From Pseudomonas viridiflava (lineage in GTDB: Bacteria; Pseudomonadota; Gammaproteobacteria; Pseudomonadales; Pseudomonadaceae), in NCBI RefSeq assembly GCF_900573885.1, contig NZ_UPSE01000161.1:62001-126000 (forward strand): a DNA stretch of 64,000 nucleotides. The letters run 5' to 3'. Within the stretch, counting starts at the first letter, position 1. Each line of letters begins with the position of its first letter. The notes under the pieces are model-generated. The model saw only the letters and a program-made list of their open reading frames with translations. It ran no database searches and was not told where the DNA came from. Both the position numbers and the translations under genes were made by a program. Positions 47,952 to 57,066 of the stretch are shown here, piece after piece.

Positions 47952-48953
47952 CTAGTTCATCAAGTACGCGAGTTTTTTGTGCAGCAGCTGCACGGAATCT
48001 TCACTGAACAGCATCAGCAAGTCGAAGTGAATGTCGTGCCCTTCCAGGCTGTAGCTGATTTCCACGGCCAGGGTTTTCTTGTTGCGTCGGCTGTTCACTT
48101 GAATCAGCTCATCAATCGCCAGGTGCTCGCCGAGAATCTGCGGGTGACTCTGGGAAAACACCACGTCGATCTGCTCAGCAATGCCCGAGAGGCACGCGCC
48201 AATCAACAACGTGGAAAGGTCCAGAAGCATTTCCAGATCGCCGCCGTCATTGCCGTCACGGTGCAGCAGGGTCGCCATGTCGGCGATTTCGGAGTCGTGG
48301 AAAATCAGCAGCGCCTCACCGGCGATACCGCTGCCGATATAACCCTGGCAGATGGCGGTCAGGCGCTCATCGCCGCGCTGCACGTCGGCCAGGGCCATGT
48401 GCAGCTCGCCGACTTCCAGCAGGTTGACGTTGGGCACCGGCAGTTGCACGAACACATCCAGCACCCGCGCCAGCAACGCACCGGCACGGCCGATGGCAAC
48501 GTTGACAGTTTCCTGCAGGGCGTCGCGAAAACTGGTCGGGTCGTCGGCGGTCGGGGCACTGGCGGCGATGTCTTGCTGCGGCACCGCGAGCAGGCCGTGG
48601 GCACTGAGGGTGGCGCGAAATTCGTTGGGGTCGAAGGGTTTGCGCAGAAACGCCAGCGCGCCCAGCTCCAGCACACGGCGCCGCGCTTCTTCCTGCACGT
48701 CGGCAGAAATAACGATGATGTGCGCGTCCAGGCCTTCTTCGCGCACGGTATTGAGCACTTGGTAGCCGTCCATCACCGGCATGGTCAAATCGAGCAGCAC
48801 TACGCGGCCGAGGCCTTTGCGAATCGCTTCGAGCCCCGCCAGGCCGTTATCCACTTCGGTGATGGATACCGCCCACTCAGGCGGCAGCGCGCGCAGCAGC
48901 TGCTTTCGCACCATGCTTGAGTCGTCACAGACCAGCAGAGGAATTGAGGGCAT
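47952..48953 (-). CDS. Response regulator with CheC/CheX-like output domain
   Basis: 333 residues. The receiver domain (1-120) has VCDDSSMVR acidic residues, phospho-acceptor Asp in VLLDLTMPVMDG near residue 54, and KPF Lys near 105. A low-complexity linker is followed by a ~190-residue domain with NVNLLEVGELHMALADV and EMLLDLSTLLIGACLSGIAEQI, resembling the repeated helices of CheC/CheX phosphatases. It is first in the operon with the diguanylate cyclase and may set its activity or dephosphorylate partners. No histidine kinase gene is adjacent. Confidence 0.88.
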   Translation of the reverse strand: MPSIPLLVCDDSSMVRKQLLRALPPEWAVSITEVDNGLAGLEAIRKGLGRVVLLDLTMPVMDGYQVLNTVREEGLDAHIIVISADVQEEARRRVLELGALAFLRKPFDPNEFRATLSAHGLLAVPQQDIAASAPTADDPTSFRDALQETVNVAIGRAGALLARVLDVFVQLPVPNVNLLEVGELHMALADVQRGDERLTAICQGYIGSGIAGEALLIFHDSEIADMATLLHRDGNDGGDLEMLLDLSTLLIGACLSGIAEQIDVVFSQSHPQILGEHLAIDELIQVNSRRNKKTLAVEISYSLEGHDIHFDLLMLFSEDSVQLLHKKLAYLMN

Positions 48954-49119
48954 TGCGGGTTTCTCTACGCGCTCGTACTACGCCGAAATCAGCTTACCGA
49001 GAAAGGTGTCGATAATGGCTCAATGATGGCAATTTCGTCCATGAAGAAATTGACATTGAAGACGGCAAATAGTGCGCCAAATGCTGCAGAAACCTGGCTT
49101 TTCGAGGAAAAACAGTGAG

Positions 49120-50400
49120 TTATAGGGTTAGCGAAAGAATCGCCTTTGCGGCCACGATACTGCCCGGATTGGCCTGCATAGTGGCACTAATGTCCTGCAA
49201 GCGTGCGGCCAGCGCTTCATCTGCCAGCAACTGGCGCAGTGTTTCCGGCAGCGCTACCAACGGTTCGGCAAAGCGCGGCAGGTAGGCGCCAACGCCGACC
49301 TCTTCGGCACGACGGGCGTTGTCGTGACCGTCCCAGCAGTACGGAATCACCACCGACGGCAGGCCGAAAAACAGCGCCTCGCAAAAACTGTTATTGCCGC
49401 CGTGATGGACGAACAGCCTGCATTCGCGCAGGACTGCGGGCTGCGGGAACCAGCTATCGAGGTAGACGTTGTCGGGCACGCTGTCGTACATCTCGCGGTA
49501 GGCGCCGACGTTGACCAGAAAGCGGTACGGCAGGTCGGCGACGGTGGCGATCAGGCGCTTCATCATCTGCACATCGGCGGCGCCCAGGCTGCCGAAACTC
49601 ACGTATATCAGCGGCGCATCGTTGTGTGCTGGAAATTCGGGAACCACATAAGGCGCCTCGGAGCGCACACAGCCGTCCAGGTATACATAGCGCTCGGGCG
49701 TCAACGGTTGTTCACGCTTGTAACGAACCGGTGTGGGCGACAGCAGCAGGTTCAGATACGGCGAATCTTCGAGAAATTGCCCGGGCAGGTTTGGCGGGTG
49801 CTGGCAGCTGTCGAGAAAACGCGAAAAGCGCGCATGGGCCTGTGCAACCGCTGCGTTATAGCGAGTCACAAACGCCTGCCGCGCCGGTAAGTCATCCGCC
49901 GCACAGCCGGACAAATACGGCGGCACGGCCGCATCAGGCAACTCGGTTTCCGCACACGACACCATGCGCACCCACGGGCAGCCGGCATTGCTGATGGCCG
50001 GAAAGGTGACCACGTTGTCGAGCACGATCACGTCGGGGCGCAAGCGGGCAAGCAACTGCTGCAGCGGCTTTTCGGCGTCGATGGCGGTGTCGATGATCGC
50101 CTCCCAGGCCGGCGCCACGTAGCTGTCGATCTGTTCCAAGGGTGTCTGGTCGAAGTAGGGAATGTTCTTCTCGATGAAGGTTTCCCAGTAATGCTGGTGT
50201 TCGGCCGCCGACAGTCTGGTTTGCGTGGGAATCGGGAATTCGGCAAAACCGTACTCGGCGAAAATGCCCTGGAAATGCCCGTGGCAGATAAACACCGGCT
50301 TGGCGCCAAGTCCCTTGAGCACTTGCGCAATGCCAATGCAATTGAGCGCGGCACCAAAGCTGGCTTCAGGAAAAAAGGCGATCACGGGGTGTTTGGGCAT
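49120..50400 (-). CDS. UGT/MGT-like glycosyltransferase (GT1 family), first paralogue
   Basis: 426 residues, GT-B fold. N-terminal HPVIAFFPEASFGAALNCIG; C-terminal nucleotide-sugar binding region DSWFPQPAVLRECRLFVHHG, then GGNNSFCEALFFGLPSVV and WDGHDNARRAEE. This is the HxGxxSxxE...DxxxN signature of UGT-type enzymes. No signal peptide, so cytoplasmic. It transfers a sugar to a small acceptor. Closely related to the gene at 55783-57066 and encoded beside the GntR regulator, divergent from the ABC/glycosyltransferase operon. Confidence 0.9.
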   Translation of the reverse strand: MPKHPVIAFFPEASFGAALNCIGIAQVLKGLGAKPVFICHGHFQGIFAEYGFAEFPIPTQTRLSAAEHQHYWETFIEKNIPYFDQTPLEQIDSYVAPAWEAIIDTAIDAEKPLQQLLARLRPDVIVLDNVVTFPAISNAGCPWVRMVSCAETELPDAAVPPYLSGCAADDLPARQAFVTRYNAAVAQAHARFSRFLDSCQHPPNLPGQFLEDSPYLNLLLSPTPVRYKREQPLTPERYVYLDGCVRSEAPYVVPEFPAHNDAPLIYVSFGSLGAADVQMMKRLIATVADLPYRFLVNVGAYREMYDSVPDNVYLDSWFPQPAVLRECRLFVHHGGNNSFCEALFFGLPSVVIPYCWDGHDNARRAEEVGVGAYLPRFAEPLVALPETLRQLLADEALAARLQDISATMQANPGSIVAAKAILSLTL

Positions 50401-50477
50401 TCACACGTATCCAGCAGGGACATAAACAGTTGCTTGAACCCACCCTTCCGAGGTCACCGCGCTAGCGGTGATCCATC

Positions 50478-50527
50478 CGGAATTCTGGATTCCGAATCGT
50501 GGACCGCCGCCTACGCGGGAATGACGG
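50478..50527. repeat. REP-like element
   Basis: Contains GATTCCGAATCGTGGACCGC and CCTACGCGGGAATGACGG, matching the elements at 6131-6540 and 16465-16515. Between the glycosyltransferase and GntR genes. Confidence 0.8.
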
Positions 50528-50596
50528 TGGAGGTTTCGAGGCGTTATTCGACTCGGTATTTTTTAGCACAAAAATACCGGCCATGTAGGAATTCGC

Positions 50597-51523
50597 TTAC
50601 CGGCGCAAAGGACCGATTTGCGGCACTCCACGGTTGGCCGTTTGCGGGCGCTGGGCCGAAGACAGGCGCAAATGCAGGCGCATCAGGTCGGCGGCGATGT
50701 CCAGCTGACCCCGCTCGATGTGCTCGATGATGCGCAAATGCTCGCGCAAGGCTTCCTGCAAACGGTGCACGCTGACCATCGGCAGCAAGTTCGGCAAGCG
50801 GCGCAGCGCCTGGTGATGGAGCAGTGCATCGCGCAGAAACTGATTGCCGCAGCTTTGCGCGATGCACTCGTGAAAGCTGATATCCAGCTCGCGAAATTGC
50901 TGGGTGTCGAAACTGGCAATGCTCAGCGCCAGCAGGCTTTCCATGCCCTCGCGCAGCAGCGCAAGGCGCGCCAGATCGGCCTCGAAGCCGGGGCTGAGCA
51001 GCGCTTGGGGTTCCATCAACAGGCGGTAATGCAGGCTGTCTTCCAGCGCGGCGAGGTTGTTCAAAAGCGGCCGGAACAGCCACGACTGACCTGGCCCGCG
51101 CTCGACCACTTGAGTTTCGCTGAGCTGGGTGATGACCTTCTGCGCAGCCGGGCGGCCAATGCTGTACCGGCGCATCAGGTCGCTGACGCTGATGCTGCTG
51201 CCCAGACGCCCGGCCATGCGATCACGCAACACGGAGGTCGCCAGCGCTTCTTCTTCGGCTTGCGGCAGCGCCGCACTCATGGCCGGGTCGGGCAGCGCCA
51301 GCAAGCTGTAGCCCTTGCCGGCCTCATGGCTAAGCAATTGCTCTTCCTGCAGCAGCTTCAGCGCTGCGCGAACCAGCGTGCGCGACACCTGAAAGGTGCG
51401 CGCCAGCGCCTGCTCGGACAGCGCCTGCCCCACCACCAGACCGCTTTCCTGCACCTGTTCAAGAATGCGCCGGGCCAGTTCCAGGTGGTTGCCCCGTGGT
51501 TTTTTTTCGCTGCTGGTGGTCAC
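50597..51523 (-). CDS. GntR/FadR-type regulator with two winged helices
   Basis: 308 residues from the GTG at 51523. The first winged helix-turn-helix (about 15-80) includes GQALSEQALARTFQVSRTLV and RAALKLLQEEQLL. A second winged-helix-like block follows (about 95-160: ISVSDLMRRYSIGRPAAQKV). A C-terminal FCD ligand-binding domain carries ELDISFHECIAQ and REHLRIIEHIERG His/Asp residues for a metal. FCD-type GntR proteins sense small carboxylates or related metabolites. It is divergent from the ABC importer and most likely its repressor. Confidence 0.88.
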   Translation of the reverse strand: MTTSSEKKPRGNHLELARRILEQVQESGLVVGQALSEQALARTFQVSRTLVRAALKLLQEEQLLSHEAGKGYSLLALPDPAMSAALPQAEEEALATSVLRDRMAGRLGSSISVSDLMRRYSIGRPAAQKVITQLSETQVVERGPGQSWLFRPLLNNLAALEDSLHYRLLMEPQALLSPGFEADLARLALLREGMESLLALSIASFDTQQFRELDISFHECIAQSCGNQFLRDALLHHQALRRLPNLLPMVSVHRLQEALREHLRIIEHIERGQLDIAADLMRLHLRLSSAQRPQTANRGVPQIGPLRR

Positions 51524-51611
51524 GCCTGTTAATCCCTGCTGATCAGTGCTGGGCACCTTATTCCATAGCGGCGGTGGGCAACAACAACAGCGCACCGAGA
51601 AGAAAAAAGCG

Positions 51612-51640
51612 TTGACACAGGAAATTTCCGGTCTTAATTT
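51612..51640 (+). promoter_or_regulatory. Sigma-70-like promoter with palindromic operator in the spacer
   Basis: TTGACA (51612-51617), 17-nt spacer, TAATTT (51635-51640). The spacer contains the perfect palindrome GGAAATTTCC (51620-51629), a likely site for the adjacent GntR protein. Confidence 0.6.
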
Positions 51641-51718
51641 CGGAAAAAAAACATATTAGCTAGATTTTGCTGCACTGCCTTCGAACACCAACAACAACAG
51701 TCGTTAGGAGCGCGCAAC

Positions 51719-52777
51719 ATGAGTAAGCTGAAAAACCTGTTGTCTCTGGGTTTCGCTGTATCGCTGGCCGTATCGGCTCAAGCCGTCAGCGCCAAAGACC
51801 TGGTCATCTCCATCTGGGACGGCTACATGGCTCCCGATGCGCTAGACAAATTCAAGGCCGCCAGCGGCGTCGACACCGACAAAGCGCTGCACGCCACCAA
51901 CGAAGAAATCATGGGCAAGCTGATGGCCAACGGTGGCGAAGGCTACGACGTGGTCTTCGTGTCTTCCCCCTTCGCCGAAGTGCTGCACAAGCAAGGGTTG
52001 CTGGCCGACATCGACCCGGCCAAAGTGCCCAACCTGAAAAACCTCTACCCCGAAGCCAACAAGCTCGAGTACGACATCGGCAACAAATTCTCCGTACCGT
52101 ACACCTGGGGTACCACCGGCATTTGCTACCGCTCCGACAAGATCGCCACCGCGCCCACCAGTTGGAAAGAGCTGCTCAACCCCAGCGACGCGCTGAAAGG
52201 CAAAGTCACCCTGCTGGCCACCGACCGCTGGATGCTCGGTGCCGGGTTTCTCGCCAACGGCTGGTCGGTGAACGACGCCGATGCCAAACACCTGGCAACC
52301 GTACGTGACGAATTGATCGCCGCGAAAAAACGCATCCTGTCCTTTGACGACACCACCTTCTACTCCAAGCTCGCCTCCGGCGAAGCGCTGATGGCCCATG
52401 CCTGGGACGGCTGGTGCAACTACGGCACCACCGACAACGCGGCGATCAAATTCGTCGTGCCCAAAGAGGGCTCGGATTTGTGGGTGGATACCATGGTCGT
52501 GCTGAAAAGCTCCAAGCACCCGGAGGAAGCGTTCAAGTTCGTGAACTTCATGCTGGCCAAGGAAAACCACGCCTGGGTCGCGGAAAACATCCTCTACAAA
52601 GTGCCTAACCAGGCCGCCATGCAAGGGCTCTCGCCGGAGCTGCTGCAGAAATATCCCAACCTGACCACCACTCCAGCTGAGCTGTTGAAGATGGAGCAAT
52701 TGAGGGACGTGGGTGGCAGCACGCAAAAAGCGTATACCCGCGCCGTCACCGAAATCATGGCGTCTGAGTCCAACTGA
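51719..52777 (+). CDS. PotD-like ABC transporter substrate-binding protein
   Basis: 352 residues. Signal peptide (LLSLGFAVSLAVSAQAVSA) then KDLVISIWDGYMAPDALDKF, as in spermidine/putrescine-type binding proteins. Body motifs YDVVFVSSPFAEVLHKQGLL and GNKFSVPYTWGTTGICYRSD are conserved in the PotD/PotF group. Start ATG with TAGGAG upstream. It captures the cluster's substrate in the periplasm, probably a cationic amine. Several acidic residues typical of polyamine pockets cannot be confirmed by eye. Confidence 0.92.
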   Translation: MSKLKNLLSLGFAVSLAVSAQAVSAKDLVISIWDGYMAPDALDKFKAASGVDTDKALHATNEEIMGKLMANGGEGYDVVFVSSPFAEVLHKQGLLADIDPAKVPNLKNLYPEANKLEYDIGNKFSVPYTWGTTGICYRSDKIATAPTSWKELLNPSDALKGKVTLLATDRWMLGAGFLANGWSVNDADAKHLATVRDELIAAKKRILSFDDTTFYSKLASGEALMAHAWDGWCNYGTTDNAAIKFVVPKEGSDLWVDTMVVLKSSKHPEEAFKFVNFMLAKENHAWVAENILYKVPNQAAMQGLSPELLQKYPNLTTTPAELLKMEQLRDVGGSTQKAYTRAVTEIMASESN

Positions 52778-52796
52778 CGGACTCCTGGGCGTCGGC

Positions 52797-52880
52797 CATA
52801 CGGCGTTGAAAGCGGGCCGAAAATGCTCACGTACTTAAGTACGCTGCGCTTTTCGCCCCACGTTCGCCTTGTCTGGCTCT
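52797..52880. repeat. Imperfect inverted repeat between SBP and permease genes
   Basis: GGCGTTGAAAGCGGGCCGAA pairs imperfectly with a later TTTTCGCCCCACGTTCGCC around CGTACTTAAGTACG. It resembles an intergenic repeat recalled from other Pseudomonas genomes and may let the SBP message accumulate above the permease messages. Confidence 0.65.
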
Positions 52881-52944
52881 AGCCCAGTAGCCCTCGATTT
52901 CAGGCAGCTATCGCTGCCTCAACCCAGCATTTCGAGAATCCTGA

Positions 52945-53805
52945 ATGAGTTCATTGCACGCTGATAGGAAACTATCGGCCTGGCTGCTGACGCCCGGGCT
53001 TGGCTGGCTGCTGTTGTTTTTGGTGCTGCCTTGCCTGCTGGTGTTGGTGTACAGCTTCGTTGAGCGCGGTGCCTATGGTGGTATCGAATGGGTGTTCACC
53101 TGGGAGAATTACCAGCGCGCGTTCGACCCGCTGTACCTCGGCATTTTGCTCAAGTCGGCGAAAATCGCCGCGCTGGCCACGCTGTTCGCGGTGCTGATCG
53201 GCTACCCGGCGGCGTATGCCATTGCTCGCGCGCCGCGCCACCGTCAGCCTGTTTATCTGTTTCTGGTAATGCTGCCGTTCTGGAGCAATTACCTGATTCG
53301 CACCTACGCCTGGATCGTGCTGCTCAACCGCGAGGGCCTGCTGAATAAACTGTTCAGCCTGCTGGGTTACACCGGCGACCCTATCAGCCTGCTCTACACC
53401 GAAAGCTCGGTGGTGCTGGGCCTGGTCTACAACTACATCCCCTTCGTGATTCTGGCGATTTATTCATCGCTGTCGCGCATCAATGGCGAGCTGTGGGAAG
53501 CCTCGCGCGACCTCGGCGCCTCCGGCTGGATGACCTTTCGCCGCGTAATTCTGCCCTTGAGCGTGCCGGGCATCGCCGCCGGTTCGGTGTTCGTGTTTGT
53601 GCTCAGCATCGGCAACTTCATCACTGCCGATCTGCTCGGCGGCAAACAGGTGCAGATGGTGGGCAACCTCATCTACTCGCAGTTCCTCACGGCGCGTGAC
53701 TGGCCGTTCGGCTCCGCGCTGAGCTTTATCCTCATAGCCATCATGTTGCTGCTGCTATTCGTGCAGGCGCTGCTGGCCCGTCGCGCTGCGGAGGGCAAAG
53801 TATGA
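52945..53805 (+). CDS. PotB-like ABC transporter permease
   Basis: 286 residues, six membrane helices. The EAA loop lies around residues 185-205 (LWEASRDLGASGWMTFRRVI, then LPLSVPGI), contacting the ATPase. First permease of the importer; its stop overlaps the next start by 4 bp (ATGA). Confidence 0.93.
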   Translation: MSSLHADRKLSAWLLTPGLGWLLLFLVLPCLLVLVYSFVERGAYGGIEWVFTWENYQRAFDPLYLGILLKSAKIAALATLFAVLIGYPAAYAIARAPRHRQPVYLFLVMLPFWSNYLIRTYAWIVLLNREGLLNKLFSLLGYTGDPISLLYTESSVVLGLVYNYIPFVILAIYSSLSRINGELWEASRDLGASGWMTFRRVILPLSVPGIAAGSVFVFVLSIGNFITADLLGGKQVQMVGNLIYSQFLTARDWPFGSALSFILIAIMLLLLFVQALLARRAAEGKV

Positions 53806-54608
53806 GCCGTCAAACCATGGCCAGCTCGACTGCACTCGGCGCCCATTTGTGGCTGGTGTACGCCTTCCTCTATGTGCCGATCCTGGTGCTGATTCTGCTG
53901 TCGTTCAACAAGTCCGGCCTGCCCACGTCCTGGAGCGGTTTTTCCCTGAAGTGGTACGGCGCGCTGGCGAACAACAGCGCAGTGCTGTCAGCGGCGCTCA
54001 ACACGCTGATCGTGGCGCTGAGCTCCACGGCTATCGCCTGTGTGCTCGGCACGCTGCTGGCGTTGGGCGTGGAGCTGCGCCGCAAGGGCGACAACAAAGG
54101 CTACGTCGCCGACACCATGTTGATGGCGCCGATGATTATCCCGGACATCGTTCTGGCCATCGCCCTGTTGAGTTTTTTCAACCTGGTGAAGATGGGCCTG
54201 GGCCTGCATTCCATCGTGATCAGCCACGCAGTGTTCAACATCGCTTTTGTCTGCGCCGTGGTGCGCACGCGCCTCAAGCACTTCGACTATTCGATTCTCG
54301 AAGCCTCGATTGATCTGGGCGCCAGCTGGTTCACCACGCTGCGCCGCGTGCTGCTGCCGGCGATTTTCCCCGGCGTGATGGCGGGCGGATTGCTGGCGTT
54401 CACCCTGTCGGTGGACGAATTCATCATCGCCTTTTTCAACTCCGGCTCCGGCCAGGCCTCGACCACGTTGCCGATGCAGATCTACGCCATGATCCGCTTC
54501 GGTGTGACCCCTGAAATCAATGCCCTGGCAACGCTGGTGATGCTGGTCAGCATCACCGCGCTGTTGGCGTCGCAGCGCTTGAACAAGGCTCCGTCTCACC
54601 ATGAATAA
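53802..54608 (+). CDS. PotC-like ABC transporter permease
   Basis: 268 residues, six membrane helices, EAA loop EASIDLGASWFTTLRRVLLP near residue 170. Forms the membrane channel with the preceding permease. Overlaps the ATPase gene by 8 bp. Confidence 0.93.
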   Translation: MSRQTMASSTALGAHLWLVYAFLYVPILVLILLSFNKSGLPTSWSGFSLKWYGALANNSAVLSAALNTLIVALSSTAIACVLGTLLALGVELRRKGDNKGYVADTMLMAPMIIPDIVLAIALLSFFNLVKMGLGLHSIVISHAVFNIAFVCAVVRTRLKHFDYSILEASIDLGASWFTTLRRVLLPAIFPGVMAGGLLAFTLSVDEFIIAFFNSGSGQASTTLPMQIYAMIRFGVTPEINALATLVMLVSITALLASQRLNKAPSHHE

Positions 54609-55743
54609 GATCGTCACGAATGAAGCGGCCTTGCGTGAGAGCGCGGCCAACGAAGTGAAAAACGTGCTGGTTCTGGACAAGGTCAGCAAGTCGTACGGCG
54701 AGCAGTTGGTGGCCGTCGACCAGGTGTCGCTGAGCATCCGCGAGAATGAATTCTTCGCCCTGCTCGGGCCAAGCGGCTGCGGCAAAACCACCTTGTTGCG
54801 CATGCTCGCCGGCTTCGAAACACCGAGCGGCGGCTGCATTTATCTGGACGGCACCGACATCTCGCCGCTGCCGGCCAACAAGCGCCCGCTCAACCTGATG
54901 TTCCAGAGTTACGCACTGTTCCCGAACATGACCGTGCGTAAAAACATCGCCTACGGCCTGGAGATGGAAAAGCTGCCCGCCGCTGAAATTCGCCAGCGTG
55001 TGGACGCCGTGCTCGCCACCGCGCAACTGGGCGAGCTGGCCGAGCGCAAGCCGGACCAACTCTCCGGCGGCCAACGTCAGCGCGTGGCCCTGGCCCGTGC
55101 GCTGGTAAAGCGGCCGCGGGTGCTGCTGCTCGATGAACCGCTTGGCGCGCTGGATAAAAAGCTGCGGGAAAAGATGCAGCTCGAACTCAAGCGCCTGCAA
55201 CACGAGAGCGGCATCACCTTCATCATCGTCACCCACGACCAGGAAGAAGCCTTGGTGATGTCCGACCGCATGGCCGTGCTCAATGGCGGCAAGGTCTGCC
55301 AGTGCGGCTCGCCGGCCGAGCTGTATGAAAACCCCAACAGCCGCTTCGTCGCCAACTTCATTGGCGTGAGCAATATTCTCGAAGGCATACGCCAGAGCGA
55401 CAACACCGTGACCGTGCGCAACCGCAGCCTCAAGGTGGAGTCGGCAGTAGGCGAGCTCATCGGTGAGGCGGTGGCGCTGGTCATCCGCCCCGAGCGCATT
55501 CAGGTGCTCAGTTCGACCACGCCGCTGGCCGACGAACAGGCCTGCGTGAATCAGGTGGACGGCCAGATCGTGGAAGTCGCCTACCACGGCCTCGACACCA
55601 ACCTGCACGTGCAAACCGCGCTCAGCGACAAACCGCTGATCGTGCGCGTGCCCTCTTCGCAAGTGGACAACGCCCGGTTCGAACAGGGCGCCAGCATTCG
55701 TCTCGGCTGGCAGACGCGGCATGCCCGCGTGCTGACCCGCTAG
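54601..55743 (+). CDS. PotA-like ABC transporter ATPase
   Basis: 380 residues. Walker A GPSGCGKTT near residue 57, Q-loop FQSYALFPNMTV, signature LSGGQRQRVALARAL near 155, Walker B VLLLDEPLGALD near 178, switch His in VTHDQEEA. A C-terminal TOBE domain (VIRPERIQVLSS onward) is typical of the spermidine/putrescine and iron importers. Energises the two permeases. Confidence 0.95.
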   Translation: MNKIVTNEAALRESAANEVKNVLVLDKVSKSYGEQLVAVDQVSLSIRENEFFALLGPSGCGKTTLLRMLAGFETPSGGCIYLDGTDISPLPANKRPLNLMFQSYALFPNMTVRKNIAYGLEMEKLPAAEIRQRVDAVLATAQLGELAERKPDQLSGGQRQRVALARALVKRPRVLLLDEPLGALDKKLREKMQLELKRLQHESGITFIIVTHDQEEALVMSDRMAVLNGGKVCQCGSPAELYENPNSRFVANFIGVSNILEGIRQSDNTVTVRNRSLKVESAVGELIGEAVALVIRPERIQVLSSTTPLADEQACVNQVDGQIVEVAYHGLDTNLHVQTALSDKPLIVRVPSSQVDNARFEQGASIRLGWQTRHARVLTR

Positions 55744-55782
55744 CCCATACCCACCCCTTTACGTTCGGCAGGAGCAAGCGTC

Positions 55783-57066
55783 ATGAAGCAAAAGGTCATC
55801 GCTTTTTTTCCCGAGGCGGCCTACGGCCCGGCATTGAATTCCGTGGGCATCGCCCAGGCGTGCGAAGCGCTGGGGCACAAGGCGGTGTTTCTCACCGACC
55901 CGGGCATGAGCGGCGTGTATTCGGGCTATGGCTTTGAAGAGCACATGGTGAATATGTCGGCGCCGATGCCGGCCGAAGAAATGGCCAAGTACTGGGTCGA
56001 CTTCATCAACGGCCACATCCCCAATTTCCGTAAATCGCCGCTTGAGCAAATTCCCAATTACGTAAAGGAATGCTGGGCCGCCATCGTCGAAACCGCCAAG
56101 TGGGCCGAGAAGGATTTGCCCGCCGTGCTGGCAAAGGTGCAGCCCGACCTGATCTGCGTCGACAACGTGATTCTGTTCCCCGCCATCAAGCAGTACGGGA
56201 AGCCGTGGGTGCGGATTATTTCCTGCTCGGAAAACGAGATCGAAGACCCGGATATTCCGCCGCATCTGTCGGGCATGAGCGTGCACGACAAAGCCGGGCA
56301 CGCCGAATTCCGTCGCCGCTTCGAAGAAGAAGTCGGGCCCATTCACGCCGACTTCAACGAATTTCTGGTTGCCCATGGCGAACAGCCCTACCCGCTCGGC
56401 ACCTTCTTCGAAGCCTCGCCCTTTATGAACCTGTTGCTGTATCCGGACCCGGTGAAATTCGAGCGGCGTCACGCGCTGCCGCCTGAGCAGTTTCATTACC
56501 TGCAAGGCTGCGTGCGCGCCGACAAGCCGTACGACATTCCCGAATTCAAAGCCAACAACGACAAGCCGCTGTTGTACGTCAGCTTTGGCAGCCTGGGGTC
56601 GGGCGATGTCGATTTGCTCAAACGCTTGATCGTCGCCATCGGCAAGTTGCCGTACCGGGCGCTGTTCAATGTGGGCGAGCACATGGATGAATACTCTGAC
56701 CTGCCCGACAACGTGCTGATTTCCAACTGGTACCCGCAGCCGTCGGTGATTGAAAAAGTCGACGCGGTGATCCATCACGGCGGCAACAACAGCTTCACCG
56801 AATGCCTGTTCTTCGGTAAGCCGGCCATCGTCATGTCGTACGTGTGGGATGGCCACGACAACGCCATGCGCGCCGAAGAAAGCGGCCACGGTTTCAAGCT
56901 CGATCGCTACGAATGGAGCGAGGCCGACCTGGCCGCCAAGCTCGACGCCTGCCTGACCGACACAGCCATGCAAGCGCGCCTGAAGCAAACCAGCGCGTAC
57001 ATGCAATCACGCAAAGGCCCGCAAGACGCGGCCAAAATTCTTGATGGACTGCTTAACCATGACTGA
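55783..57066 (+). CDS. UGT/MGT-like glycosyltransferase (GT1 family), second paralogue
   Basis: 427 residues. KQKVIAFFPEAAYGPALNSV at the start; SNWYPQPSVIEKVDAVIHHG, GGNNSFTECLFFGKP and WDGHDNAMRAEESG near the C-terminus. The layout and many residues are shared with 49120-50400. The start lies 40 bp after the ATPase stop with GGCAGGAG upstream, and its stop overlaps the first cupin gene. It presumably glycosylates the imported compound or a derivative in the cytoplasm. Confidence 0.92.
   Translation: MKQKVIAFFPEAAYGPALNSVGIAQACEALGHKAVFLTDPGMSGVYSGYGFEEHMVNMSAPMPAEEMAKYWVDFINGHIPNFRKSPLEQIPNYVKECWAAIVETAKWAEKDLPAVLAKVQPDLICVDNVILFPAIKQYGKPWVRIISCSENEIEDPDIPPHLSGMSVHDKAGHAEFRRRFEEEVGPIHADFNEFLVAHGEQPYPLGTFFEASPFMNLLLYPDPVKFERRHALPPEQFHYLQGCVRADKPYDIPEFKANNDKPLLYVSFGSLGSGDVDLLKRLIVAIGKLPYRALFNVGEHMDEYSDLPDNVLISNWYPQPSVIEKVDAVIHHGGNNSFTECLFFGKPAIVMSYVWDGHDNAMRAEESGHGFKLDRYEWSEADLAAKLDACLTDTAMQARLKQTSAYMQSRKGPQDAAKILDGLLNHD

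Noticed and set aside
46782..48920. A 712-codon open frame opposite the diguanylate cyclase and response regulator
   Set aside because: Shadow frame; both minus-strand genes have complete domain motifs.
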